The notes under the pieces were generated by a model that was not told the DNA's origin, searched no databases, and saw only the letters and a list, made by a program, of their open reading frames with translations. From a bacterium (GTDB lineage Bacteria > Zhuqueibacterota > Zhuqueibacteria > Zhuqueibacterales > Zhuqueibacteraceae): 64,000 bases of DNA. The stretch is from the NCBI GenBank assembly GCA_023150945.1, contig JAKLJX010000003.1, positions 287,164 to 351,163 on the forward strand, given 5' to 3'. Numbering within the stretch: the stretch's first letter is position 1; each line of letters begins with the position of its first letter. Shown one piece after another: positions 8,127 to 16,737 of the stretch. Both the position numbers and the translations under genes were made by a program.

Positions 8127-9026
8127 ATGGAATATCATTCCCGTGAAGTCAAAGCCGGCCTGCTGGTGATCTTGAGCCTGCTCGCCTTCCTGGCGTTCTT
8201 GTTCACCATCACCAAAATTGACTGGGAGCGCAAGGAGAAAACCTTCACCGCCCGGTTCGGCTACATTGGCGGCATCGATCGCGGCGCGATGGTGCGCTTC
8301 GGCGGATTTCTCATCGGCACGGTGACGGATTTGTACATCGCGCCGGATGACAACACTAAAATCGAAGTCGTGCTCACCGTGGATGCCCGCGCGCCGGTGC
8401 GCCGGGATTCCGAAAGCTTCATCACCACCATCGGCTTGATGGGCGAATCCTACCTCGAAATTACCACCGGCTCGAGTGAAGAAGAATTGCTCGGTTCCGG
8501 CAGCCGCTTGCGCACGCGCGAAGTGCCGGCGCTCAGCCAACTCAGTGAACCGTTCATGGACGTCAGCAAGCAGCTCGGCCTGCTGCTGGTGCAGGCCAAC
8601 GATCTGCTCAACGAGGCCAATCGCCGGCGCTTTGCCAACATGCTCGCCAACGCCGATTCCCTGCTGGGCAGCAATGCGACGGAAATTTCCGGCATCGTGA
8701 CCAATCTGAACACACTCACTTTTCAAATGCAACGCATCAGCACCAAACTCGATCAACTCATGGGCGAGAATGCCCAGACCGTGGATGCGACCGTCGGCCA
8801 TCTCAATACCACGCTGACCCGCATCGACACGCTGCTGCAGTCGCTGAATCAATCCATGCGACTAGTGAACGAGGTCGCGGCCGCGAACCAGCGGAATCTA
8901 CATGAGACCATGGCGAATTTCGAGCGCGCCTCCAACGATTTCGCGCAGTTCAGCCGCACGCTCAAGGAGCGGCCGTGGAATTTGATTCGCAAATCCGCGC
9001 CGCCCGAGCGCAAGCTGCCGGATTGA
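8127..9026 (+). CDS. mlaD: MlaD-family MCE domain protein
   Basis: 299 residues. An N-terminal signal anchor (LLVILSLLAFLAFLFTITKI, about residues 11-30) is followed by an MCE domain (about 38-115: RFGYIGGIDRGAMVRFGGFLIG, then VVLTVDARAPVRRDSESF, then TIGLMGESYLEIT). A long helical C-terminal part (residues 150-290) carries Asn/Thr-rich heptads, likely a coiled coil. MCE proteins form periplasmic hexameric rings that shuttle lipids. It is encoded between the ATPase and a transport lipoprotein, as expected for an Mla/Pqi-type operon. Confidence 0.92.
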   Translation: MEYHSREVKAGLLVILSLLAFLAFLFTITKIDWERKEKTFTARFGYIGGIDRGAMVRFGGFLIGTVTDLYIAPDDNTKIEVVLTVDARAPVRRDSESFITTIGLMGESYLEITTGSSEEELLGSGSRLRTREVPALSQLSEPFMDVSKQLGLLLVQANDLLNEANRRRFANMLANADSLLGSNATEISGIVTNLNTLTFQMQRISTKLDQLMGENAQTVDATVGHLNTTLTRIDTLLQSLNQSMRLVNEVAAANQRNLHETMANFERASNDFAQFSRTLKERPWNLIRKSAPPERKLPD

Positions 9027-9105
9027 GCGAGGCACGAATTGGACGGCGCTGTTGCCCAGACCAGAACCAAATGAGTCGTTGCCCCAGCAAAGGATTCGGA
9101 CTGCG

Positions 9106-9765
9106 ATGATCGTCACCGCTCTTGCGTGCAAAACAAACCTCCCCGGGCCTCGTGTCCATCGGCTGTTACCGTGGGTGTCGCCGTTTGCCACTTGCCTTTT
9201 GCTCTCCGCGTGCGGCAGTGTGCCGCAGACTTTCTATTACACGCTGGCCGAGGCACCGGCAGCGACCGGCGAACCCGCCGGCAATCATCATGACCAACTC
9301 GCGGTGGCGCTGGGCGTGGAGCGCTTCGCGGCGGCGGCGATTTATGAGGAAGACCGTCTCATCTATCGTGAATCGCCCTTCGAAGTGAAGTATGATCATT
9401 ATCGCCGCTGGGCCGCGCGGCCGGCGCAGTTGGTCACCGATGAAATCATCAATCAACTCGCGGCCCGCGGCCTGTTTCGCACCGTCACCTCTTATCCGAC
9501 GGCCGTGCCGGTGGATTGCATTCTGCGCGGCCGCATTCTGGCCTTTGAAGAGTGGGATCGCGGTGAACAGTGGTTTGGCCGGGTGGCCATCAGCGTGCAG
9601 CTCTATCAGGCGTCCTCGCAAAAGTTGCTCTGGAGCGGCACCCTCAGCCGCGAAACGCCCGCGCAAAAACGCCTGCCGGCCGCGGTCGCGCAAGCCATCA
9701 GCACCAGCCTGCGGGAGTGTGTGGACGAGCTGGCCGCCGCGCTGGCGCAGGAGCTTGGGCAGTAA
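9106..9765 (+). CDS. PqiC-like ABC-type transport auxiliary lipoprotein
   Basis: 219 residues. The lipobox LLLSAC puts the lipidated Cys near residue 36. It is followed by QTFYYTLAEAP, the usual opening of the PqiC/ABC-auxiliary family, and by LAVALGVERFAAAAIYEEDRL and RWAARPAQLVTDEI. These outer-membrane lipoproteins sit at the far end of MCE transport bridges. An upstream in-frame start at 9052 would give an unusually long pre-lipobox segment, so 9106 is chosen. It is the last gene of the operon; a terminator follows. Confidence 0.87.
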   Translation: MIVTALACKTNLPGPRVHRLLPWVSPFATCLLLSACGSVPQTFYYTLAEAPAATGEPAGNHHDQLAVALGVERFAAAAIYEEDRLIYRESPFEVKYDHYRRWAARPAQLVTDEIINQLAARGLFRTVTSYPTAVPVDCILRGRILAFEEWDRGEQWFGRVAISVQLYQASSQKLLWSGTLSRETPAQKRLPAAVAQAISTSLRECVDELAAALAQELGQ

Positions 9766-9856
9766 CCCACGCGCCGCACGCCTCAACGCGCGGCTGCCGT
9801 GAGCACCGTCTGTTGCCGCCGGCAGGGAAGCGGCGCCAATCCGCAATATTGCATAA

Positions 9857-9892
9857 AAAAAGCCAACCCCGTGACCACGAGGTTGGCTTTTT
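9857..9892. terminator. Bidirectional intrinsic terminator
   Basis: A perfect 12-bp stem (AAAAAGCCAACC at 9857-9868 pairing with GGTTGGCTTTTT at 9881-9892) with a 12-nt loop. T-runs lie on both sides. It separates two convergent genes: the Mla lipoprotein and the minus-strand secreted protein ending at 9945. Confidence 0.93.
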
Positions 9893-9944
9893 GTTTTCAC
9901 GAATTCTGCCGCGGTTGGGCCGGCGCGCCGCCAGGGCGCAGCGG

Positions 9945-12900
9945 CTACCGCAACAACGACATCTTCTGCCTTCCTTCAAACAGCGGCTTCCCCGCATTGG
10001 TCACCCGCAGCTCGACAAAATAGGTGCCGCTGGCCAGGCCGTGCGCATCCCACGTGAGCGTGTACTGTCCGGGTTGATATTCACGATCGGCCAGGGTGGC
10101 GACCTGCTTGCCGTCGACGCCATAGATCGTCAACAGCACATGTCCCGGTTTCGCGAGGTCGAACACGACGTTGGTTTGCGGGTTGAACGGATTGGGATAG
10201 TTCGGGCGCAGCGCAAAGGTTTGCGGCACGCTGCCGTTGTTCTCCGCCACACTGGTGGGCGGAACGGTGAATGATCCGAAATTGGAAGACTCCACGAACG
10301 TGCCGCTGTTGCCGGAGGCAATCACCTTCCAGTAATGAAACCCGCCTTGAATGGTGTCGTCGACCGGCAGCACGTACTCGCTCTTGTTCACCACCTGCAC
10401 CTGCTTGATGATGTTGCTGAAATCCACGTTCTTGCTGAGCAGCCACAGGTAGTTGATGTTGCTGCCCGGGTTTTCGGGATCGGCCGTATCTTCCCAGTCG
10501 AAGTTGATGGTGGCCGGCCGCGAGGAATAGAACTCGCCGATGGGTGACAGCACGCGGAAGCTGCGCAGCGGGTCGAGCACGGACACCACCGTGATCGCAG
10601 TCGCCACGGAATCTTTGGCGTCTTTGCCGTCATTCACTACGAACTGCACGTTCTCGACGCCGTGCCAATCGCGCTCGGCAAAGAGATTGAAGGTGGTGCT
10701 GGTGTTGCGGAACTTGATTTTGGTGTTGCCCACCAACGAGAATCGCCATTGTTCCGCGGGGTCTTCGTCGTCCTTCACGCGCGCACGCAAATCCGCATAT
10801 GGAATCCGCAGCGTGTCATCTTCATTGAATGTGTAATTCACCGTGTTGAGCCAGCGCGGCGGAGTGTTGGAATCGCGCACCGTGAAGGTGACCTTCGCGG
10901 TTGCCGCGGCGTTGGAGGTGTCTCTGACGGTGAAGGTGATGGTCTCGCTGCCCAGCCAGCCGGCGTTGGGCGGCAGCACGGTTGCGATCAAGCCCGAGAG
11001 GAACAGCGCCAACTCGCGGTTGCCGGTGCCGGTGAGCCTGAGCTTGTCTTTGGGATCATCCGGGTCCCGGACGTAATCGGCAAAATTGATGGGCGTGAAG
11101 GTTTCGCCGCGTTTGATGGTCTGATCCGTCAAGTTGACGATGCGTGGCGGATCGTTGACCGGATCGATGGTGAAGCGCGCGCGCACGCTGTCGCTGCCGT
11201 TCGCCGGATCTTTGGCGATGAAGGTGATCTGGCTGTTGCCCGCCCATTCTGAATCGGCCGGCGCCACGGTGGCGACGCGGTTGGTGATGTTCACTTTGAA
11301 GAAGGGATTCGGGCTGGTGCTCCAGGTGATTTGAGTGTCGCGGTGATCGGGATCAAAGACATAATCATCCAGCGTGATGGCGGCAAAGGGTTTGCCCTCT
11401 TGCACCCGCTGCGAGGGAATGGTGCTGACGCGGGGATTGTCGTTCACCGCGGTCACGGTGAATCTGGCCGTGGTGGTGTCGCGCTTGTTGGAGGGATCCC
11501 GTACCACGAATGAAATCGTTTCGCTGCCCGCCCACTCCGAATCGGCCACCGCCACGGTGGCAATGCGATTTGCCAGCGTGATGATCAAGTTGGATTGCCC
11601 AAAGGTGCTCCACACCATCTGATCCGGCGTGTTGTCGGAATCACTGACGTAATTGTCCAGCGCGATGGGCGTGAAGGGCGTGCCTTCGGCCACGGTTTGG
11701 TTGGGAATCTTGGTGGCGACCGGCGCGCCGGTGCCGATGACCACCGAAGAGGTATCGGTGCCGCTGGCGCCGTTGTTGTCGGTGACGCGCACGCGCACCC
11801 GTTTTCTGCCGGAGGAATTGTAGGTGGCGGTGACGGTTCGGCCGTCGGTTTCATAAGTGCCGTCGTTGTTCAAATCCCATTTGAACGTATGCGTGTCTTT
11901 CGTGCCGGGATCGGTCACACTGGCGGTCAACGTCACCGGTTGATTGAGCAGGCCGGAATAAGGGCCACCGGCCTCCGCTACCGGCGCGACGTTGGCAACC
12001 GTCACCTGCACTTGCGCGCGCGTGCGGTCGTTTTCGTTGTCCACCACTTCCAGCGTGGCCTTGCCGTTGAAATCGTCGGGATAGGTGTGTTGCATCAGCG
12101 GGGCGTTGGTGCTGTCATCGAACACGCCGTCGCTGGTCCAATCCCAGCGATAGCGGATGATCTGGCCGTCATCGGTCGAGCCGGAGGCATTGAAGGCGAT
12201 GGGCGAGCCTTCGGTGCCGTTGTAAGGGCCGCCGGCATTGGCGATGGGCGCACTGCCGCCGGTTTTCAACATGCGCAAATACACCTTGCCGAAGGAAGGA
12301 TAGGCGACATAAAACGTCTTGCCCGCCGCGCGCACCACGTGTTTGTCGCGTGATTCCGAGCCGCCGGACTGGCTGGCCAGTTGCACTGAAGCGCCCCAGG
12401 TTTGCCCTTCGTTCTGGGAAAGCCGCGCAAACAGCGCCTCGCCGTCACCCAGGTTGTATACCGCCACCACGTTCTTGCCGTCGTTGGTCGCGGCGACCGA
12501 GCCGACGCCGAGATTCTGATGCCAGTCACGCAGTTCGCCCTGCTCCGTCACTGCCACGTCGCGCACTTTGTTGCCGTCGCGAAAGCGGGCATAGCGCACC
12601 GACTGGGTGCCGTTGCGCGCTTGATCGCGCGCCGAGCCGTAGACAAAGTGCACGTTGCCGGTTTGATCGGCATAGATGTCGGCGTTGCCGTTGCGGCCGT
12701 TGGCGCCGCCGTAGTGAATGTCGCCGATTTTGCTCAGGCTCTTGCCGCCGTTGGTCGAGCGGTAATACGTCACCGGGCCACCGCTGTCGAGATCGTCCGG
12801 CCGGTTGATGACGAGGTTCACCACGTCATCGCTGCCGACCGCGATTTCCACGCGGTCATCGACGCGATAGGGCCCCAGCGCCGGAATGAAATTGTCCTCC

Positions 12901-13427
12901 GCGCCGTTGACGATGCGGATATAGTTGGCTTCGCCGAAGACATCTTCGGTGGCGAAACCATGCACGACGTGCACCACGCCTTTGCTGTCCACTTCCAGGC
13001 GCACGCTGTAAGCGCGCCGCAGACTGGTTGCGATTTCCAGCGGGCTGGTCCAGCTTCCGTCGCCGCGCTTGCGGGTGTAGTACAGGCTGTAGTTGTCGCT
13101 TCCCAAGTACTCCCGGAAGCATATATGCGGCAGGCCGGTGGTGGGGTCGATCGCCACGGTCGCGCCGAAGCGAAAACCGCCGATCTTGTCAACTGCAGCC
13201 ACGCTCACATTTTCTTTCTTGACGACGGCGCCGGCGGCATTCAATTCCACCAAGACGACGCCTTCATCGTGATAGACAACATAGATCTTGCCAGTGACCG
13301 GATCGACGTCCATGTCGGGCGTCGAACCTGCACCCAGATCGATTTCCTTGCTCCAGGTTTGCGCAAAAACCGCATTTGCACACAGCCAACCCAGCAGCAA
13401 AAAAGTACCGGCAAATTTCTGTCTCAT
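9945..13427 (-). CDS. Giant secreted PKD / Ig-like protein with type IX-style C-terminal sorting domain
   Basis: 1160 residues. Start at 13427, where a signal peptide begins (MRQKFAGTFLLLGWLCANAV, ending FAQ). Residues about 25-420 resemble a beta-propeller of BNR/sialidase type (DPVTGKIYVVYHD, YYRSTNGGKSLSKIG, FSFG-like blades). Two PKD domains follow (ANAGGPYNGTEGSPIAFNAS; AEAGGPYSGLLNQPVTL). Then come four Ig/cadherin-like repeats of about 95 residues opening IPNQTVAEGTPF, IPSQRVQEGKPF, LTDQTIKRGETF and NTVNYTFNEDDT, and a fibronectin-like segment. The C-terminal domain carries LRPNYPNPFNPQTNVVFDL and ends SGTYFVELRVTNAG, the type A sorting signal used by type IX secretion. It is probably a surface or extracellular adhesive protein. 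Confidence 0.9.
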   Translation of the reverse strand: MRQKFAGTFLLLGWLCANAVFAQTWSKEIDLGAGSTPDMDVDPVTGKIYVVYHDEGVVLVELNAAGAVVKKENVSVAAVDKIGGFRFGATVAIDPTTGLPHICFREYLGSDNYSLYYTRKRGDGSWTSPLEIATSLRRAYSVRLEVDSKGVVHVVHGFATEDVFGEANYIRIVNGAEDNFIPALGPYRVDDRVEIAVGSDDVVNLVINRPDDLDSGGPVTYYRSTNGGKSLSKIGDIHYGGANGRNGNADIYADQTGNVHFVYGSARDQARNGTQSVRYARFRDGNKVRDVAVTEQGELRDWHQNLGVGSVAATNDGKNVVAVYNLGDGEALFARLSQNEGQTWGASVQLASQSGGSESRDKHVVRAAGKTFYVAYPSFGKVYLRMLKTGGSAPIANAGGPYNGTEGSPIAFNASGSTDDGQIIRYRWDWTSDGVFDDSTNAPLMQHTYPDDFNGKATLEVVDNENDRTRAQVQVTVANVAPVAEAGGPYSGLLNQPVTLTASVTDPGTKDTHTFKWDLNNDGTYETDGRTVTATYNSSGRKRVRVRVTDNNGASGTDTSSVVIGTGAPVATKIPNQTVAEGTPFTPIALDNYVSDSDNTPDQMVWSTFGQSNLIITLANRIATVAVADSEWAGSETISFVVRDPSNKRDTTTARFTVTAVNDNPRVSTIPSQRVQEGKPFAAITLDDYVFDPDHRDTQITWSTSPNPFFKVNITNRVATVAPADSEWAGNSQITFIAKDPANGSDSVRARFTIDPVNDPPRIVNLTDQTIKRGETFTPINFADYVRDPDDPKDKLRLTGTGNRELALFLSGLIATVLPPNAGWLGSETITFTVRDTSNAAATAKVTFTVRDSNTPPRWLNTVNYTFNEDDTLRIPYADLRARVKDDEDPAEQWRFSLVGNTKIKFRNTSTTFNLFAERDWHGVENVQFVVNDGKDAKDSVATAITVVSVLDPLRSFRVLSPIGEFYSSRPATINFDWEDTADPENPGSNINYLWLLSKNVDFSNIIKQVQVVNKSEYVLPVDDTIQGGFHYWKVIASGNSGTFVESSNFGSFTVPPTSVAENNGSVPQTFALRPNYPNPFNPQTNVVFDLAKPGHVLLTIYGVDGKQVATLADREYQPGQYTLTWDAHGLASGTYFVELRVTNAGKPLFEGRQKMSLLR

Positions 13428-13754
13428 AGCAGCATCCCAGGAATCAGTGAAGTGGATCGAAAAGATGCAACACGTCGCTTTCAAGCCAGTCACCGTAACG
13501 TCACGCAATTGTCACTCACGTGAGACAGTGACGGCATTTCGGCGGGCAAAACCGTGTTCATTCCCTTGATCACGAGGCGCTGCTCATTCCGGAGGGGGCC
13601 ATCCTGGCCGGCCAAACTGGCGTTGAAAGTTATCAGTATATTACGGCTAGAATGGTGAGGTTGCGGATTTACGCACGCAGGCGGCGGGCGAATTCCTCTC
13701 CGTGGGCGGGAGAAACGATGTGAACAGGAAGCGCACGGCCGCGGTCGCAACGCC
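13428..13754 (-). promoter_or_regulatory. 327-bp upstream region of the giant secreted protein, with a dyad
   Basis: No gene. An imperfect 22-bp dyad lies at 13511-13532 (GTCACT...AGTGAC around a perfect CTCACGTGAG palindrome), about 85 bp upstream of the start codon. On the minus strand a TATACT box occurs near 13640 without a clear -35. The dyad is a candidate operator for the neighbouring response regulator or another factor. Confidence 0.35.
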
Positions 13755-14456
13755 TCATCCCGCCGGATCAAACAAGTAACCGGCGCCGCGAATGGTCTTG
13801 ATGTAACGCGGATTCTCCGGGTCCGGCTCGATGTGCTTGCGCAGCCGCAGAATGTGATTGTCGACCGTGCGCGTGTTGGGGAAAACATTGTAGCCCCAGA
13901 TTTCCTCCAGCAAACGGTCGCGCGAGATCAACTCGCCGGGATGGTGAATCAAATACTCGAGCAGGCGAAATTCACGGTTGGTCAGCTCCTGCGGCGCGCC
14001 GTTGCGCCGGACTTCATGGCGCTTGAAATCCACCACCACATTGCCGAAGCGATAAAGGCCCGCCTCGCTTGCGGTCCGGCCGTTGCTGCCGCCTTCGACC
14101 GGCCGCAAATGCGCTTTGACGCGCGCCAGCAATTCGCGCAGGCTGAAGGGCTTGGTGACGTAATCATTCGCGCCGAGCTCGAGGCCCAGCACCTTGTCGT
14201 CCTCTTCGGCCCGGGCGGTCACCATGATGATCGGCACGGTTTCGCCTTCGTCGCGCAACCGTTTGCAAATCTCCATGCCGCTCATGCCGGGCATCATGAG
14301 ATCCAACACGATCAAGTCCGGCCGCCATTCCTTTGCGAGCTGATAGCCGTCGGGACCGGTGCGCGCTACCTTGGCCTCATAGCCTTCGTCGCTGATGGCA
14401 CCTTCCAGGCCGAGCGCAATCGACGCGTCGTCTTCGACAATCAGGATCTTCTTCAT
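13755..14456 (-). CDS. OmpR/PhoB-family response regulator
   Basis: 233 residues. The receiver domain (1-120) has the acidic pair VEDD, the phospho-acceptor in LIVLDLMMPGMSG, the Thr in MVTARAEEDDK and the Lys in DYVTKPFS. A winged-helix output domain ends with TVDNHILRLRKHIEPDP and IKTIRGAGYLF, the PhoB-type DNA-recognition signature. It starts one base after the stop of the upstream histidine kinase gene, so the two are translationally coupled and form one two-component system. An alternative longer frame overlaps the kinase gene and was rejected. Confidence 0.95.
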   Translation of the reverse strand: MKKILIVEDDASIALGLEGAISDEGYEAKVARTGPDGYQLAKEWRPDLIVLDLMMPGMSGMEICKRLRDEGETVPIIMVTARAEEDDKVLGLELGANDYVTKPFSLRELLARVKAHLRPVEGGSNGRTASEAGLYRFGNVVVDFKRHEVRRNGAPQELTNREFRLLEYLIHHPGELISRDRLLEEIWGYNVFPNTRTVDNHILRLRKHIEPDPENPRYIKTIRGAGYLFDPAG

Positions 14457-14457
14457 C

Positions 14458-16689
14458 TCACACCTCGGGTTCGGCGGCAAGCGCGCCGCGATTATTTGCG
14501 TGTGCTTCCTGGAGGGTGGCGGACTCTGGCTGCTCCAGGCACTCCGGCGGGATGGGCAGCCGCAGTGAAAACGTAGAACCCTCGCCCAGCTTGCTGTGCG
14601 CCGAAATCTCGCCGCCGTGCGCCGCCGCAATGTGCCGCGCCAGCGTCAGCCCGAGGCCCGCCCCGCCCTGCTTCGGCGTATTCAAGCGCTGATCCACGCG
14701 ATAGAAATCCTCGAAGATCTTGGGCAGCTCCGCCTTGCCGATGCCGATGCCGTGATCTTCGACTGCGATCACCAGGTGCCGCTCCTGCCGAAACGCCGCC
14801 ACGCGGATGTACTTGCGCTCCTGGCTGTATTTGTAGGCATTGGTCAGCAGATTCAAAAGCAGTTGGGCGATCGCATCGGCATCGATCTTGACTTCTGGCA
14901 GCGGCGCGGCAATCTCCAGCACCAGTTGAAAGCCGTCGGCTTCGGCTTGCGGCCGGAACGCCTCCACCACCTGGCGCACAATCGCCTCCGGATCTTCATA
15001 TTCGAAATTGTACTGCTTGACGCCGCGCTCGATGCGGGAGAAATCGAGCACGCTCTCGATCAAGCGCGCCAGGCGGTCCGATTCGCGCCGGATGACGCTG
15101 AGATATTCCGCCGCCTTCGCGGAGGCCGGAACGCCGGCAGGGCCCGCGGCAAACTGTCTTTCGAGCAGCTCGGCCAGCATCTTGATCGAGGCCAGCGGCG
15201 TGCGCAGCTCGTGCGAGACATTCGAAACAAAGGTCGATTTCATCTGCGACACATGCGCCTCGCGCAACGCTTGCCGGATGAAAACATAGGCGCCAAACAC
15301 CACCGTGAGCAGCAGCAAGAACACCAGCCACAGCGACAGCGTCAATTTGAAATTCCAGCCGGAGGCTTGTCCGGCGGGATCCGTGGCGTAGATCGCCACC
15401 TGCCAGAAGTCAAAGGGCTTCTCCAGCATTTGCTCCGCCACCCGCTCACCCGCCGGCGGCCGCGTGCCGATCATGAATTTGTGCTCTTCGTTCAGAATCG
15501 CAAAACTCACCGCGCCGGCCACCTCGAGCTTCTTGAGAATCGCCGGGAACAGCTTGGCTTTCAGCTCTTCGAGATCGATTTCCATCGCGATCAGGCCGGC
15601 AACGTGATGGCCGGAGGCATCGGGCAGATATTGATAGGCGAGCAGATAGGGTGCGCCTTCCGCGACATCGGAAATGTAATATACCCGATCTTTGTAGCTT
15701 TTGCGTTCAAGCACGTGTTCCGCCAGGCGGCGATCCAGCACCTGCAAATAGTACCGGCGGCTGATGCGTTTCTTGTTCAGTTCCGCCAGTCCGTTGAACC
15801 GCTGCGTGAAGCGCTCGGGATGGGACACGAACGGCGAGGTCAACAGCCGCACCGAGGCTGCCTGAATCAATTCGACAAAGTAGGTGTATTGCACCGTGCT
15901 GATTTCGTCGGAGAGAGCGAAGAGATCCTGATACAATGCCAGCAGCGTTTCCACCGCCTCCTGATCGCGATTCTGATTTTCCAGAGCGATGGCGATTTGA
16001 TACTGCGCGAAGAACCGCAGCGGTGCGCCGTTGGGGTCGCGCACATGCGGGTGGTTCGCCAGCAGCTCGCGATACACGCCAATGGCCGCCGGCCAGTCGC
16101 TTTTCTTCATCAGCACACGGCCGGTGAGATTTTGGCTGAGCGCGGCGAATTGCGGCGCCGGACATTCCCGGCTGATTTGCGCATACAGCGCCAGCGCTTC
16201 ATCGAGGCGGCCTTTGTACTCCAATTCCTCCCCGGCCTCCACCAATGCCGCAAAACGCCGGTAGGTGTTGACGTAATCCTCGCTCGGCGGCGGTGCTTTG
16301 GAAAGAAAGAAACCGCGGTTGGCAGGCTCGGCGGCACGCAGCGGCACCGCCGGACTTTCCAGTAAAATGGCCGAGGCCACCAGCGGTTGCTCTTCGGCGA
16401 ATTGATTCAAGGTTTCGGGCGTGGGATAGTTGCGGTCGCGCTTCGCGGCCTTGCCGGTGAAATACGTCCAGCGCTTCGCGGCTTTCTCCAGCTCCTCGTT
16501 GATTTCGCGGGCGGCAATGCCGGCGAGCTGCTTGTAGTTCTGCTGCAGCCGGGTTTGGGTGAGCAGCTTCTCGGTACGAATGGCACGCAGGCTGAAATAG
16601 CCGAGAAAGCCGCACGGCAGGATAATCAAGCAGACAAATGTGAGGGCCAGGCGCACTTCATGGCGCCGCCACAAACCGCGAGGGATCAT
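14458..16689 (-). CDS. Membrane sensor histidine kinase with TPR-like periplasmic sensor region
   Basis: 743 residues. Transmembrane helix 1 lies near residues 13-33 and helix 2 near 450-472, leaving an unusually large extracytoplasmic region. Part of that region (about 150-270) looks like TPR repeats (GRLDEALALYAQIS; SDWPAAIGVYRELLANHP; QDQEAVETLLALY-type). The kinase core is intact: H-box FVSNVSHELRTPLASIK, N-box LLLNLLTNAYKYS, G-boxes VEDHGIGIGK and GGAGLGLTLARHIAAAHGG. It autophosphorylates and passes phosphate to the response regulator encoded downstream. The signal is unknown; a protein or peptide ligand is plausible for a TPR sensor. Confidence 0.93.
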   Translation of the reverse strand: MIPRGLWRRHEVRLALTFVCLIILPCGFLGYFSLRAIRTEKLLTQTRLQQNYKQLAGIAAREINEELEKAAKRWTYFTGKAAKRDRNYPTPETLNQFAEEQPLVASAILLESPAVPLRAAEPANRGFFLSKAPPPSEDYVNTYRRFAALVEAGEELEYKGRLDEALALYAQISRECPAPQFAALSQNLTGRVLMKKSDWPAAIGVYRELLANHPHVRDPNGAPLRFFAQYQIAIALENQNRDQEAVETLLALYQDLFALSDEISTVQYTYFVELIQAASVRLLTSPFVSHPERFTQRFNGLAELNKKRISRRYYLQVLDRRLAEHVLERKSYKDRVYYISDVAEGAPYLLAYQYLPDASGHHVAGLIAMEIDLEELKAKLFPAILKKLEVAGAVSFAILNEEHKFMIGTRPPAGERVAEQMLEKPFDFWQVAIYATDPAGQASGWNFKLTLSLWLVFLLLLTVVFGAYVFIRQALREAHVSQMKSTFVSNVSHELRTPLASIKMLAELLERQFAAGPAGVPASAKAAEYLSVIRRESDRLARLIESVLDFSRIERGVKQYNFEYEDPEAIVRQVVEAFRPQAEADGFQLVLEIAAPLPEVKIDADAIAQLLLNLLTNAYKYSQERKYIRVAAFRQERHLVIAVEDHGIGIGKAELPKIFEDFYRVDQRLNTPKQGGAGLGLTLARHIAAAHGGEISAHSKLGEGSTFSLRLPIPPECLEQPESATLQEAHANNRGALAAEPEV

Positions 16690-16737
16690 GCTGCACTCTC
16701 CATGCGCAACCGTCAGGTGGGCGCGCGGCCGCGCCGC

